From NCBI GenBank assembly GCA_013396995.1, contig VWZP01002200.1, positions 794,166 through 858,165 on the forward strand: a DNA stretch of 64,000 bases, in the 5' to 3' direction. Origin of the DNA: Dicaeum eximium (lineage: Eukaryota > Chordata > Aves > Passeriformes > Dicaeidae). Below, in pieces: positions 1-11,900 of the stretch. Every line of letters begins with the position of its first letter. Position 1 is the first letter of the stretch. Below the pieces are notes generated by a model. It was given only the letters and a program-made list of their open reading frames with translations, had not been told where the DNA came from and made no database searches. A program made the translations under genes and the position numbers.

Positions 1-946
1 AAAAAAAAAAAAAAAGACAATTCAGGATTTAATTAATCCTAAGGAGTAATGGCAGCAAAAGTTAAACTACCAGGCCTGGCTGCAAACTGTGAAAGGATGC
101 ATTGCCCTGACTGTCTGGGCTGCTGTCTGACCATCAGCAGCATCTCCCGAGTGGGCAGCAAGTGTGTGTTATCCAAAAAGCATTTGCGTTTTCTGTGGCT
201 GCCTGGGGGTAGCTGGGCTGTGTCCCACACGTGAAATGTAGCATCTCGAGCAATTGCAGCTGCCATCTGTACTTCCCTGACATCAGTTCCTATCTCTTGG
301 TTTTCAGGAGATACGAAGTAGCAGACCAAATGTTCGGATAGTAAGGCCTATGGCTTTGACTCAATTTACTTATTCACTGTTGAATAAATACCAAATATCC
401 TGTATACAGACGTGTTATTGGTTGTGAATTGCAGTTTGTACATATATGACTAGAATTCCTGGGTCAGCTTTCTTTTGTTATAAACCCAGTGCTAGTGACA
501 CAAACCCTTGGGAAGGAGACCCTTATGCAGTTGCCCTTCGAACAGTGCAGTAAAGTTTTATTGAAACAATGTGCGCCTATGTTTGTGTGCCTGAGAAATC
601 TAGTCTGGGGCGCTCCAAGAGTGTCTCTTAAGCACAGCTGACAGCTTAACTTGGAGTTCAGCTCACCTTGTGAGGTGGCATTAGATTTCAGCTTGCTTAG
701 GGAAATCTTGCTTTGTGAATATCCTGTTAGCCAGCTCTGCTGCCGCTGAGGTCAGCCAAAGCCACTCACGCACGTGGTCTGTTGGATTAATGTCAGCTCA
801 TTCCAAGGCAAAGGATTTGCCTTCTCTGGCCTTGTCTGTCTTTCCTAAATGGGGATGCTGGATGGGGAAAATGCCTGGAATTGATTTAAGGAGGAGCAGG
901 AGGTAAATCCAGTTAACTAAAACTTTTCTTCTCCTTTCTTTTTCAG
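1..946 (+). other. LEPROTL1: LEPROTL1 intron, partial
   Basis: Intron upstream of the first visible LEPROTL1 exon. It opens with a 15-base A run at the window edge. I see no exon, repeat family or RNA gene in it. Short open frames at 39-329 and 715-906 have no recognisable protein content. Confidence 0.7.
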
Positions 947-2249
947 CCAGTACTGGCCGCTGTTTGTTCTGTTTTTTTACATCCTTTCTCCTATCCCGTA
1001 CTGCATAGCAAGAAGATTGGTAGATGACACGGATGCTACAAGTAATGCCTGCAAGGAGCTGGCAATATTCCTTACAACAGGCATTGTGGTCTCAGCATTT
1101 GGGCTGCCCATAGTGTTTGCAAGAGCAGAACTGGTTAGTAATACTTCAACCTGTGATTGCCTTTTTTTTTCTAGAAAGCTTTGTTCTTTGTGTTTGTTTG
1201 TTTATTGAAAGTAAAGCTCTCATGCACTAAATAACTCTTATAATTAAGTACTTTTGGAACCAGAATAAGATTTTTTTTTTTGGCAAGAAAAATCAGTACA
1301 GAAACAGGAGCATGGCAGAACACTGTGATTGCCAATTGCTTCACATGGTGGTCATAAAATAAAGCCTAACAATGTAATGCAGAGAAAATGAGACAGAAAA
1401 TACTGTGAAAACTTAATAGGGAAGTAACCAAAATACAGAAGTAAAGAATAATTTTGAGACAATTTGTGGAATAGTTGGGCTAAAACAGCATGAATAAACA
1501 AACAGAAAGCATTTTTATACTCACTGTAAATGATATTGTAAATGATATTGGTATCTTTTTTTAAACTTCCAAGTTCTCATTACATATTGCCCAGTATACA
1601 GCTTTTCACTAAAATACTTTAAAAGTTCACTTTGCATATGTAAATGTCAGAAAGAACTACCAAGTCAAAAAACATGGAGTGCACTTCCATAAATGCCTCA
1701 CACCCTCTGAGTAATCCACTTATGCTCGTGGAAAGGATGAAAACATCCACCTCCTTTTTTGTTACTGGGATATCTGCTGGCGTTTTGAAGACCTTAAATA
1801 CCAGTTTTAAAAAGTCTTACAGCATAGCTGAGCTGCAGATGTTTGGTGCTGTTGTTTAGCCTTACCTTACATACCAAACCAGTTGTGCCTGCTGGCCGAT
1901 GCTTTGAGTACAGCTAGAAGAAATTTGCAGTGCTGCTTGGCTGGCTGTGAATTTGTCAAGTAATTTTGGGTAAACCCAGCCTGCTTGGTGTAACCACAAA
2001 TAATGAGATACCGCCTCTTGCATCATGGACGTGTTACTGAACTTTGTGGAGAATGGGACAGTAAGATGTTACCTTTTGTCTGGTTAGTGTTCAGCTCCAG
2101 ACATGTCTAACTGAATTCCCCCTTGTTTGCAGATTTACTGGGGTGCCTGTGCACTTGTTCTGACCGGGAATACAGTCATCTTTGCCACCATCCTAGGATT
2201 TTTCTTGGTCTTTGGCAGCAATGACGACTTCAGCTGGCAGCAGTGGTGA
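947..2249 (+). CDS. LEPROTL1: LEPROTL1 (endospanin-2), last two coding exons; 5' end outside the window
   Basis: Small four-pass membrane protein of the endosome/Golgi that lowers surface levels of receptors such as the leptin and growth-hormone receptors (family knowledge). Exon 947-1133 follows a pyrimidine-rich tract ending tttcag and ends at donor gttagt; it encodes YWPLFVLFFYILSPIPYC and then TGIVVSAFGLPIVFARAEL. Exon 2133-2249 follows cttgtttgcag, starts IYWGACALVL and ends DDFSWQQW followed by TGA. The junction is phase 0. The visible residues cover roughly the last three membrane segments. The wording LFFYILSPIPYCIARRLVDD fits LEPROTL1, not its paralogue LEPROT. The N-terminal exon or exons lie upstream of base 1, so bases 1-946 are intron. 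SRP72 follows on the same strand 3.4 kb downstream. Confidence 0.95.
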
Positions 2250-3275
2250 AAGGAAGATAAGAGAACTATCCACAGGCATCTGTCATGCAGTGGCCATCCA
2301 TACAAATGAGAGAATGGGCAATAAAGAGAAGTAGCGTAGCAGCCTCTTGAGTATTCTAGATGCTCCTTTTGACGTTGTTCGTTCTGAGTGTACTACTGTT
2401 GCTGACAGGGTTTCTACGTTTTTATGAAGTGGAGAGATGACTGATTTCATTTTTACCTATGGTATGTTTTTAGGTGCTCTCTTGGTTTAAAATTGTCATC
2501 CTTCTGTCCAATGTTTTATGTGAAGCTTTAAACCAGGAACAACATTTAAACATAGTTTCAAAGATTTAAAGTTGGGGCGTTTTGGTGGGGGTTTTCTTTG
2601 TTGGTGGGGGTTTTTTTGGTTTTGTTTTTTAAGTTAAGCATTAATACTGTATTTCAATTTTTTTTTAATACCAGGATTAAATTATATACAAGCTGAATGG
2701 AGGTAAGAGATTGTCCACCACCATTGCCAATTACCAGATCAATAGATTGTTGCTATATTTTAGCAGAGGCAAGGTGGGTTGGAGAGTACCGGTTGCAGAT
2801 TTTCTTCTGCCCATACCTCAGACTGGGTGATGAATGTTGATAGCCTTCATTTCAGGAGAAGGCTGAGGAGCAGGTAGAGTTATTTGGGAGAAAAGTCCTA
2901 AATTTTAACAGCGCTATCTCTTTTACCTGATTTCTTACCAATTCTGTGGATGTGACATTCAAATACTCTGTAAATGTATCGATGCTGACGTACAAAACTG
3001 AAGTGTATTGTAGGGGAAAGAGAATGATGTTTAAATTCCATTTTTAAAAAAAAAAGTATCTTTTGAACTCTTTCTATTTATAAGCATTGTATGGTTTTGA
3101 ACTTTTATGTCAACTTTTTACCACAAAGATGGTAAAATGTTCATTTATGGAACTACTGGTCTGTGTTAATTTGAAGCATATACAAAGCTATTTCCTCCTC
3201 CCCCTTTTTAATTTATTTTATACATAGCATAAATATATAAATATATAATAAACCAGCTTTTAAAATGTAGATTAA
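2250..3275 (+). other. LEPROTL1: LEPROTL1 3' UTR (AU-rich) with likely polyadenylation signal
   Basis: AU-rich sequence follows the stop codon, with long T runs and several ATTTA-like stretches near 3205-3250. An AATAAA hexamer at 3247-3252 is the most likely main signal. Earlier (AATAAA near 2320) and later (4541-4546) hexamers could give shorter or longer UTR forms. The exact cleavage site cannot be seen. Confidence 0.6.
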
Positions 3276-5115
3276 ACCTTTGCCTAAGAATTAGTTTCCC
3301 CCTCCTTTTTCTTCTTTTTTTCCCCCCTCAATGCAGCTAAGGCACGACTTTTTTGGAAGTCACTGGCTGAACTGATTTCACCGACTTGTTTTTAAGTTCT
3401 TATGCACTATTGGTTAATAAGATTTAATGTTATGTCTGTAACTGTAGCTTGTGTTCTGTAAGATTGCACATGTAGCTTCAAGTATTTAAGACAAGTTTTC
3501 CGCATACCTCTCAATTGTCCGGATTTTTCACGAGAAGAAATCTGCCATTGGACATTCCATCACAACACAGCTGATGAGTACCACTTAACCAGGTTTGCCT
3601 GTACCACGTGTAGTGATGACCTTGACCAAACTTACTTCTAAACTGTACCTTTCAATTATTTAAAAATAAGTCTATGAAACTTAACCATGTGTAATTTAAA
3701 GCTGACAATAGCTTGGGTTTTGCTCAACAGTATGAAAAGGCAGAGGACTGTAGGTCATAGCTGTGGTATTTGTGTGCGGATGCAAACAAAGTATAAAGTT
3801 TGCACATATATATATGTTCATAAATGTATATGAATATGTACAAAGCGTGATAGTAATGGGGTGTGCTCCAGGAACTGGTACTGGCAGGTGGGGGCAGCTG
3901 GGGTGTAGGTACCTGCACACACTGCTTTGTTCATGCCCTGTGTGTGGAACAGAGGAACAAGCGGGTGCCAGGGCTCCAGTGCTGATGTATTTCAAGCATA
4001 AGCAAGTGCTTCACCAGGCTGCCTGCAGTGCTGGTGTTTGGAGCTGCACCAGGGCTGTAGGATCACGTGTTTCTTTCTCTTTTTCCACAAGATTTCTGTG
4101 CCCACGCCCCCAGTACAATGGACACTTAAAAAAATCTTCCAAACTAGTGGCAGTCCTCTGCAGTCCTTATGAAGGAGGAATGCCTAGGACTTGCACAAAT
4201 ATGAGTCTGTTACCTATTACTTTTTCATGGTCAGGAACTGTTTTTTCCTTCATTCCTGAAGCCATGTGATGCCACTCTGGATCATGGGTTGTGGAGCTGA
4301 CTGTGTATGTATTGGTGGTGCATTTTTTGTTCATTAATTGCATTAAAGCACTCCCTCCTTGCTTGCACACCAAGCACATGCAGTATTGCTCTGATTTATG
4401 AGCAGGACACTTGAGAGGTATGATCCTTCCATATAATATGCACTGAGATTGTGTTACCATCCTTCTAGAGGGAAAAACTTTGAGCGATACAAATTTTAAA
4501 TAGCAATCTTGAGTTCTGTATGTTTAATCAAAAATACTCTAATAAAAAGAGTATTTTGTTTAAAGTATTAATTGTTCTTTTTCCTTTATTTAATGTGGTT
4601 GTTACTCCTGTGGAAGAGACGACACCAGACTGCTCACTAGTCCTTCAGAGTATCTGTAGCTTTTACCTGGGACTGCTTCATAAAAAGAAGCTCCAGTGTC
4701 CAAGCTGCACTGAGGTGACTTTGTTGGTCATATCTCACATTGCCAGTTTTTCTTCAGTTTCTGTTTGAAAGCCAAATCCTGGTACATCGGTGGTGTTATA
4801 CCAAGTGATGGCTACCTTAACCCTCTGACGTATTTGTAACTCTGCAATTTTTATTTTAAAAAACCACACAGCCTTTGTTGTAATCATGACATTTATGAAA
4901 TTTGAAAACTGATGACTTATGCAAGTCTGATGACTGATGCCAGTCTTTCAGCAGAAGAAAGTAATAGGAGTTGGTGGAAAATCCTTTTGGGATGATCAAT
5001 CACTCCTTCCCTCTCCACACACACACAGACTGGTTAAAACATTGGAAGGGGACTGGAGTTACTTGACAATAACTAAGGTGCTACATCTGCACAGCTTTTT
5101 CATGAAAGCAAATCA
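3276..5115. other. Intergenic region between LEPROTL1 and SRP72
   Basis: No exon with recognisable protein content. It contains a pyrimidine-rich stretch (3296-3330), a short AT-rich run near 3805-3840, and an AATAAA at 4541-4546 that could serve a long LEPROTL1 UTR. An open frame at 3763-4269 has no domain and odd composition; I treat it as chance. Confidence 0.5.
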
Positions 5116-5452
5116 GTAGAATCACTGAATATGCTGAGCTGGAAGAGACCCATCAGGATGACTGAGTCCAGCTGCAGTCCCTGTGCAGGACAATCTCCAG
5201 AATCACACCAGGTGCCTGAGAGCATTGTCCAAAAGCTTCTTGAGCTCTGTCAGGCTTGGTGCTGTGACCACTTCCCTGGGGAGCCTGTTCCAGTGACCAA
5301 CCACCTTCTGGGTGAAGAACCTTTTCCTAATATCAGACCTAAATTTGCCCTGACTCAGCATCATGCCATTCCCTTTGGTCCTGTCCTTGGTCACCACAGA
5401 GAAGAGATCAGTGCCTGGCCCTCCTCTTCCCCTCACCAGGCAGCTGTGACAG
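5116..5452 (-). repeat. CR1 LINE 3' fragment, minus orientation
   Basis: The stretch starts agaatcactgaat, the reverse complement of the short repeats that end CR1 elements. Read on the minus strand it encodes the C-terminal tail of the CR1 ORF2 protein (for example RFFTQKVVGHWNRLPREVV). This tail is often mistaken for a gene in bird annotations. The element is 5'-truncated, as is usual for CR1. It ends about 230 bp before the SRP72 start codon and abuts a minisatellite. Confidence 0.93.
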
Positions 5453-5457
5453 CANCA

Positions 5458-5541
5458 GCCCCTCACACACCCGCAGCAGTGCCACCGCAGAGCCCTCACA
5501 CAGCCGCAGCAGTGCCACCGCAGCCCCTCACACACCCTCAG
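5458..5541. repeat. 33-bp minisatellite, about 2.5 copies
   Basis: Two nearly identical 33-bp units (5458-5490 and 5491-5523) and a partial third (5524-5541) carry the core gcagcagtgccaccgcag between cctcacac blocks. A single N at 5455 sits at the edge of the array, so copy number in the assembly may be wrong. The array lies between the CR1 tail and the SRP72 promoter. Confidence 0.8.
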
Positions 5542-5549
5542 CGCTCTGG

Positions 5550-5900
5550 CCCGGGGCAGTGCCAGGCGGGGCGGCGCTGCCGGAAAGGCACGAGCGCCGC
5601 CCGGGAGCGGGTCCCCGTTCGGCACTTCCGCTTCCGGCGCAGCACCGCCCCCGCGACGTGTGTCTGGTCCCGGTGCGAAGATGGCGGCGGCCGCGGGGGC
5701 GGCGGCGGCGGCGGGGCTGTGGAGCGAGGTGAATCGCTGCGGCCAGAACGGCGACTTCGCCCGCGCACTCAAGTCCGTCAATAAGAGTGAGTGCGGCGGC
5801 GGTGCCGGCCCCTGCCCCGCGGGTCTGTGGTCTCTGCCCGGGCGCGTTGGCCTTGTTGAGGGGCGCTGCGGGAGCGGGTGGTGTCCGGCCGTAGGTTTCG
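5550..5900 (+). promoter_or_regulatory. SRP72: SRP72 CpG-island promoter with paired ETS-type sites
   Basis: The DNA becomes strongly GC- and CpG-rich just after the minisatellite. Two adjacent ETS/GABP-type cores, ACTTCCG at 5624-5630 and CTTCCGG at 5631-5637, lie about 45-55 bp before the start codon. No TATA box is visible. This is the usual arrangement of a housekeeping promoter. The start site is inferred to lie close to these motifs. Confidence 0.65.
5677..5688 (+). promoter_or_regulatory. SRP72: TISU / YY1 element spanning the SRP72 start codon
   Basis: GAAGATGGCGGC matches the TISU consensus SAASATGGCGGC at every position and also contains a YY1-type core. TISU elements direct accurate, scanning-independent initiation on mRNAs with very short 5' leaders (established for the element). 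It supports the ATG at 5681 as the start and predicts a leader of only tens of bases. Confidence 0.7.
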
Positions 5901-8900
5901 TGCCGGGACCAGGCTTGCGGGCAAAGGCTGCGGGGAGCTTACTGTGTTGGGGTGGGGGGAAAAGGGGCAGCCAGGGCCAGGCTCCGCTGCTGTGCCATGA
6001 CCATCGGGTGCTCGTGTTGCATCGTGCATCCCTTGTCGGGGGTCGAGCCTTCGGAGTCGCTTTTGGGTTTTCCTTCTGTTTTCATCATGGGAGGAAGGGG
6101 GGCTTTTCCTCCGGGAACTGGAGGAGTGGTGTTGTGCATATGGACTAATTGACTTGGAAGCAATAAGTTTCTCGAAACGGAGAGTTCACGTTGAGATGTG
6201 TTGTTTTGGTGGCTTGGCATCCAAAACGGCATTGCAGTGTAAGGCACGTTGTGGTTAAAAGTTCTGTCTTTGCTGCTGGTAGGTACTAGGGACTTACCTC
6301 CTGTCCTGGAAAAGCTGGCATCCATGAAAAAAATCAAATAGCAAAACCCATGCCTCTCTTCTAGCTCTGCCTCACTCATCCACTGGCAGAAAGTTTTAGC
6401 GTGTAAAGAGCCCCGCTGTTCTTCTGTGCCAGCTGTTTTCCTTCCTGAGTATCCTTTACGTGGCACTGGGGCCTTGGCACTGTGTTCTGTGCCTGGAGGT
6501 GCAATGCCAAGGAAAGGTTTGCCCAGGTGTGTGTAGCCCCCTTGGTGCAGCTCTCTTCCAGACATGTTAGCACAGTGCATGCTTCTGGTAAGTTCAGGAT
6601 TTGTGCTGGATTCTTTTGTCCTGCTGGGGTTTGTTTCACAGTCTAAGCCAAAGCAAGCCATGCCAGGATGCTTTAAGTTGATGTGGCCGCTCTCTAGGAT
6701 GGGTTTTTGCAGCTCTAATAACAGGAGTCTCTTTCAAAGCCTGTGTTTGAGTTGGATCATTGTGTTGAAACTGGTTTTTTCTCCAGTACTGCAGATCAAC
6801 AAAGACGACGTGACTGCACTGCAGTGTAAAGTGGTGTGTCTTATCCAGAATGGGAACTTCAAGGAAGCCCTTGGTGTAATCAATACCCACACTAAAGTGT
6901 TAACCAGGTGAGTTGTGTCTTGCTGTGCTCTACAAAATAGGAGACTCCTGAGTCCTTGAGAAGCTGCTGCAGCTTCAGTGGAAGGGACTAATAAGGCAGC
7001 AAAATAAAGACCAGGATATGCTCAGAGACACTGGGGTTGGTCTGCTCAGTGACACACTTACTTATGGGAGGAGGTGAGACAGGGTCTGGTTGAGTTTGAG
7101 GCAGTCTAACATCTTGCTGTTAGTGTTGAAGGGGATGTCCCTAACTGAGTTTTCAGCCTCCTTCATGTGCTGATTCTGCTTGTAGATGTGGCTGGGTAGC
7201 ATGGCTGGCACAAGGGAAGGGGACAGATCTCTCTGGGAGGGAAGTGAGAAGGTGGCAGCGAGCTGTTGGATTTGCTTGGCTGGCTCATCATATGGTTCCT
7301 TGGGGTCCTGTGCTTTGCCAGCCTGAAGGAACTGCCTCAGCTTTTGGGGTGGTGCAAGCCCTTTGTGCATCCTCTCAAAACCAGGACCTTGGAGACAAAT
7401 TCTGTTTGAGAACAAGTCAAGCTTCCTATTGGTGTCATTAAGATTCTAATTTTGTTCCTCATAAGGATGCTCTTTGTGCAATGACAAGGATGAAAAGTGC
7501 TGCCCAAGAACTGGCTGGCAGCAGAATTTTTGTATTTCAGATGCTGTTGTTATTAAGGAGCTTCCCAGAAAGGTGTGTTGAAGTTATCAGTGTGATGAAA
7601 CATACCTTTGTTTTTGTTTGCATCTGAATAACACCTAATTACCCTGTTCACCAATTCCTTCTTTCCTGGGACAAAAGGGGTTTAATTCAAGTTTTTTAGC
7701 TTATTATTTTATTATATGGTAAGGAGGAGGACTTTTTTTTTTTTGTATTCAACTGGTATCAGAGTTCTTGCTTCAACTTATTTTGGCTCATTCTACTGTG
7801 TGTCTGTTTCTATGTCCTGCAGAGCAAGAAAAGTGGTGGTTCTTGGTCTGTCTTGAAGTTTTCCTATCCTGCACTGAGGCTGCTTTGATTTAATTCTAAA
7901 TGCCATTAATTTTCAAACTTCCTTAATGCTTAGTTGAATCAAGATCATTTTAAATAGGCAAAGTAAAGCTGATAGTAAGTGGCCCCAGGCATGAACTAAG
8001 GGAATTACTGATTAATTTTCCTTTGGATTAAGTGGTAACTCAGGGGGTAGGTGGAACAAAGCATTCAAGGCTCTGCTTCTTTGGGAATGCTTCCCTGCTG
8101 CTGTGAGCTTGCTTTGAAGCCAGTTTTATGTTGGCAAAAGCAAACCCTTCTGCTGCAGTTCTGCTGCGATGATATTTCAAATTAGGTTAATGTTACCTTT
8201 GTCTTGGTATCAGCCTGTAAGTGGGACTGTGCTTTATACCTTTCCCTCTCTCTCTGGGAGTCCATTGTCTTTATAAGTTTGCTGTAACAATGTTTCATTG
8301 CAATGTAATGCCTTCTCCTTAAGAAAATATCCTGGAATTAAGTTTGCTATTGTTTTACCTTTTAAGCATTTGATTAGCATAATTAGTAGGCGGCCTGGAG
8401 CAGAGAGGATTTGGAATACAATGTGTGTGGAAATGCCATTAAAAAGGAGCCTTTTTTTTGGATGAAGTTTTGATGTGCTTTCTCTGTTGAACGCCAAGCA
8501 GATAGAAGATACTTTCAGTGCTCAACAGATACATAATGCAGTAATGTGGGATCATGTGTGTGGATTTTTGGTTATGTAGCAGTCTGTGACTAATTAGGGC
8601 TGGTTATATGTGAGTAAATGCTGTTGAATGGAAACTCTAGTGCTTGCTGTCAGCCTTTGTCTTGTCCTTGCAGTGACGTTATTGCCTTTGAGAAGGCCTA
8701 CTGTGAGTACAGGTTGAACCGTATTGAAAGTGCTCTCAAGACCATTCAGAGTGCCAGTCAGCAGACAGACAAACTGAAGGAGCTTTATGGACAAGTGGTA
8801 ATTACAAGCTTTTCTTCCTGGTGGGAGTTTCATTGCTGGATGCCTTGTCCCTCCTCTAATGGGGGGGCAAGTATGGGGACAGAATTTCCTTCTCTGTCTT

Positions 8901-11900
8901 GAAGGTAAGGACAGGTATGGTTCCAAGTGCTCAAATGTCTGTGAAGCTTCAGTTGCCTGTTTCTGGCAGCAGAGTCATCATCTTATTCCCACAGAACCAA
9001 AGCAATACATTTGTGACTCCAGCTCCCTTCCTGGGTCTGGCCTGATACTACCCATCAGGTTGAGGAAGGAAGAGATCTGTTGGGATTTGTTTGTGGTTCA
9101 GGCATCTCTTTGCATTAGATACCTGTTCAGGAATGCTTTGTGGGATCTGATGTCTTAGGCATTAAAAGTGATGCAGAAAAGAAGTTACGCTTTTTCCTCT
9201 TCTTTTTTTCCTGGTTGATCAGAACAGTTTTGTGAAGAATTGAGTATCTTCCCTCAGCTGCATGAAAGACCATTCATTTAATTTCTTTCTTAGAGAGGCG
9301 ATCTAATTTGGAAGAAGGCTGTTTGAGGACAAAACTGAGTAAACTGCTGCTTTTAAAGAAGCTGTTTTAGGAGTAAGAGCTGTGTCATTTTTGTGCAGGT
9401 ATCTGGTGTGATTGCTTGAGTCCTTGCAAGTGTAGTCCATATAGTTGCCCTTAAAGGTAGATGCAAATGTTAGTAATGTTCAGCTTAAAACATATGATGC
9501 TCTGCTGCCCCCAGTCCATGGGGAGGGAGGAAGGAGGCTGTAGTTACCAGCATGCACACAGAAATACTGTTCTGAGGGCTAATCCCTTTCCTTTCTCAGT
9601 TGTACAGACTGGAGCGTTATGATGATTGTCTGGCTGCGTACAGGGATCTCATCCGCAACTCCCAGGATGAGTATGAGGAGGAGAGAAAAACCAACCTCTC
9701 TGCTGTTGTGGCAGCACAAAGCACGTGGGAGAAGGTGGTGCCAGTAAGTGAGTATGTATGTCTATGGGTGTAAGAGGGAGAGCCAAGGAATAAAGGATAC
9801 AGATTGTTTTGGAGTTGTAGATGCTGAACAGGACAGAAATGTGTTCCTGTCTCATAAAGATTTCTGAGTGTGTTGAAGATCACATAGTGGTTTTCCCTGT
9901 ATGGAGGAATAAATGCTGTTATTATTCATGAATTATACTTCACCTTTGATCTCTAGAGAGCTTGTACTTTAGATGTCACAGCAGAGCAGGAAGTAGATCT
10001 TTCTGAACATGCATTAGCAGAACACCTGTGGTGACTAGCACTTTTGTCTCATTACCCTCTTGCCCAGAGTTAAAGCTAAGTTGCTCTGCTCACCCAGCCA
10101 TGCTTGGGAATATTTTTGTTAATGAACAGTGAAGACTGGAATGTTCACATTTGTTTAGAAATCCTTGTCCTTGGAGGTGCACACAGCATGTTCAGCTTTC
10201 TGTTCAGTGCTGTGGATCCACCTTCTAATTCTCTAGAGCAGCAGTTGTTAGTTACCCTCTTGCACCAGCCTAAGCAGTCCCCAGGTTCAGGCTGGGGTTT
10301 CCTTGCTGCTTTGTCAGTTGCCTCTGACTTGTGCAGTGTGAGGGAAGATCCTTTGTGCTGCAACTTACCTGCCAGGTGTGTGCCCTGTTAAATTTGCTTC
10401 TTAAATTTATTTTTCAAGGATTAGTTTGAATGTACAAGAAGACTCTGGTTTGTGTCTGTTGCCTGTTAAATCTGTTGGTGTTTATGCAATGTTATATTTG
10501 TTTTTCTTGCTAGGAGGATTTAGGCCTTCGAGAAGCTACCTATGAGCTGTGTTATAACAGTGCATGTGCATTGATTGGGCAAGGAAAGCTGAATGAAGCA
10601 ATGAAAAAACTACAAAAAGCAGAAGGTAAGAGCCTGGTGAGGTGAGAGGGAAGGTTTGTGTGGTAGAAGTAGTTATTTGCTCTCTGGAGACACAATCAGA
10701 GGAAAAGAGGTTTTGAGAATTTAAAAACAGACCAGCAGCAGGATTTGTTGCGAAGCTGGTGTTTTTGGAAAAGTGTTCCTCTGCAACTCTTATCCAGACC
10801 CATGCAGCATGTACCATCTCCTGGCTCTCCTGCATCCTCCTGATTTGTATTCAATAACTTTGCGCATTTTTTTTAAAGTAGGAAGTAGATGTGAGTGTAA
10901 TCTCAAGCATGAGGTGAAATTTTGTTAGTATGGGTATGTATTTAAATACACTGTATAAAAGTTCAAAATGCTTAATGGTGGGAATTAGTATAAGCCAGTA
11001 AATGAGCTTTTTAGCAAAGAGGATTTATTTTCTATGGGGTGAAAGGGCGATTTGGTGTGTTTAAAAAAAAATCTGGGGGGAGAGCTAGGAAGGACTAATT
11101 CTGTCTGATCTAATTGCTCTTGCAGATAAATAGGTCAGTTCTGTCCCAGTTTTGATGAAGAATAACAAGTGTCCGATACAGCTGATAAACATTTGTAATT
11201 TGAGCCTATGTCCTTGATAGTAGTCCTTTGGAGAGCAAACAAGTGATGTTCTGGTGAAGTATGAGAAAGTAAAGAAGTGACTAGTATGGGTACTGAAAAG
11301 TAACAGAATTGCTGCCCCATAAAGGGTGTTGTAAGCTGAATATTGCAGGCTTGCAGCGCTTAACTCTCAAGACCAGTGAGCAGTTGCAGCTGAGTGATCC
11401 CTATGGGAAAGAGGATTAGGAGTTAGGTCTAAGGAAGTTTGCTCAGGGGAGAAAATTAGTGTCTGGGAGGGACAGTATCTTCTGTGCCTTTGATAGTTCT
11501 TCTGCATCACATAGTCTGCTCTCTCATGCTTAGTCCCATCCATCATCAGACTGGTAGTCTGCTGTGCCCTGTAGTGCTGCAGAAGTTGCAGGGATACATA
11601 AAAAAGTTCTATGTTCCTCCATGCTTCTTGCCTGCTTTTGTCCCCTAAAGCCTTCTAAACTGTGTTTTTCCATTTGTTTTTCCTTGTAGAGCTGTGCCGC
11701 CAGTCGCTGTCAGAAGACTCTGTAAGTTCCTGATGTTGTTCTGGAGAGTGTTTGCTTTGCAGCAGCAGTGAGGGTGCAGTCACAAAGTGCAGGGAGCCAG
11801 AGCAGAGCCAGGACTGCTCTGCTGCTACCAGCTTGTGAGGCTGGGGCAGCCATCATGGCTATTGCAGGAGGGCAGCTGACACTGCAGGCTGTTTGCTGCT

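Noticed and set aside
5131..5784. Open frames of 217 (+) and 192 (-) codons before SRP72
   Set aside because: They are made of CR1, minisatellite and CpG-island sequence; the minus-strand one contains the CR1 ORF2 tail, a common false bird gene.
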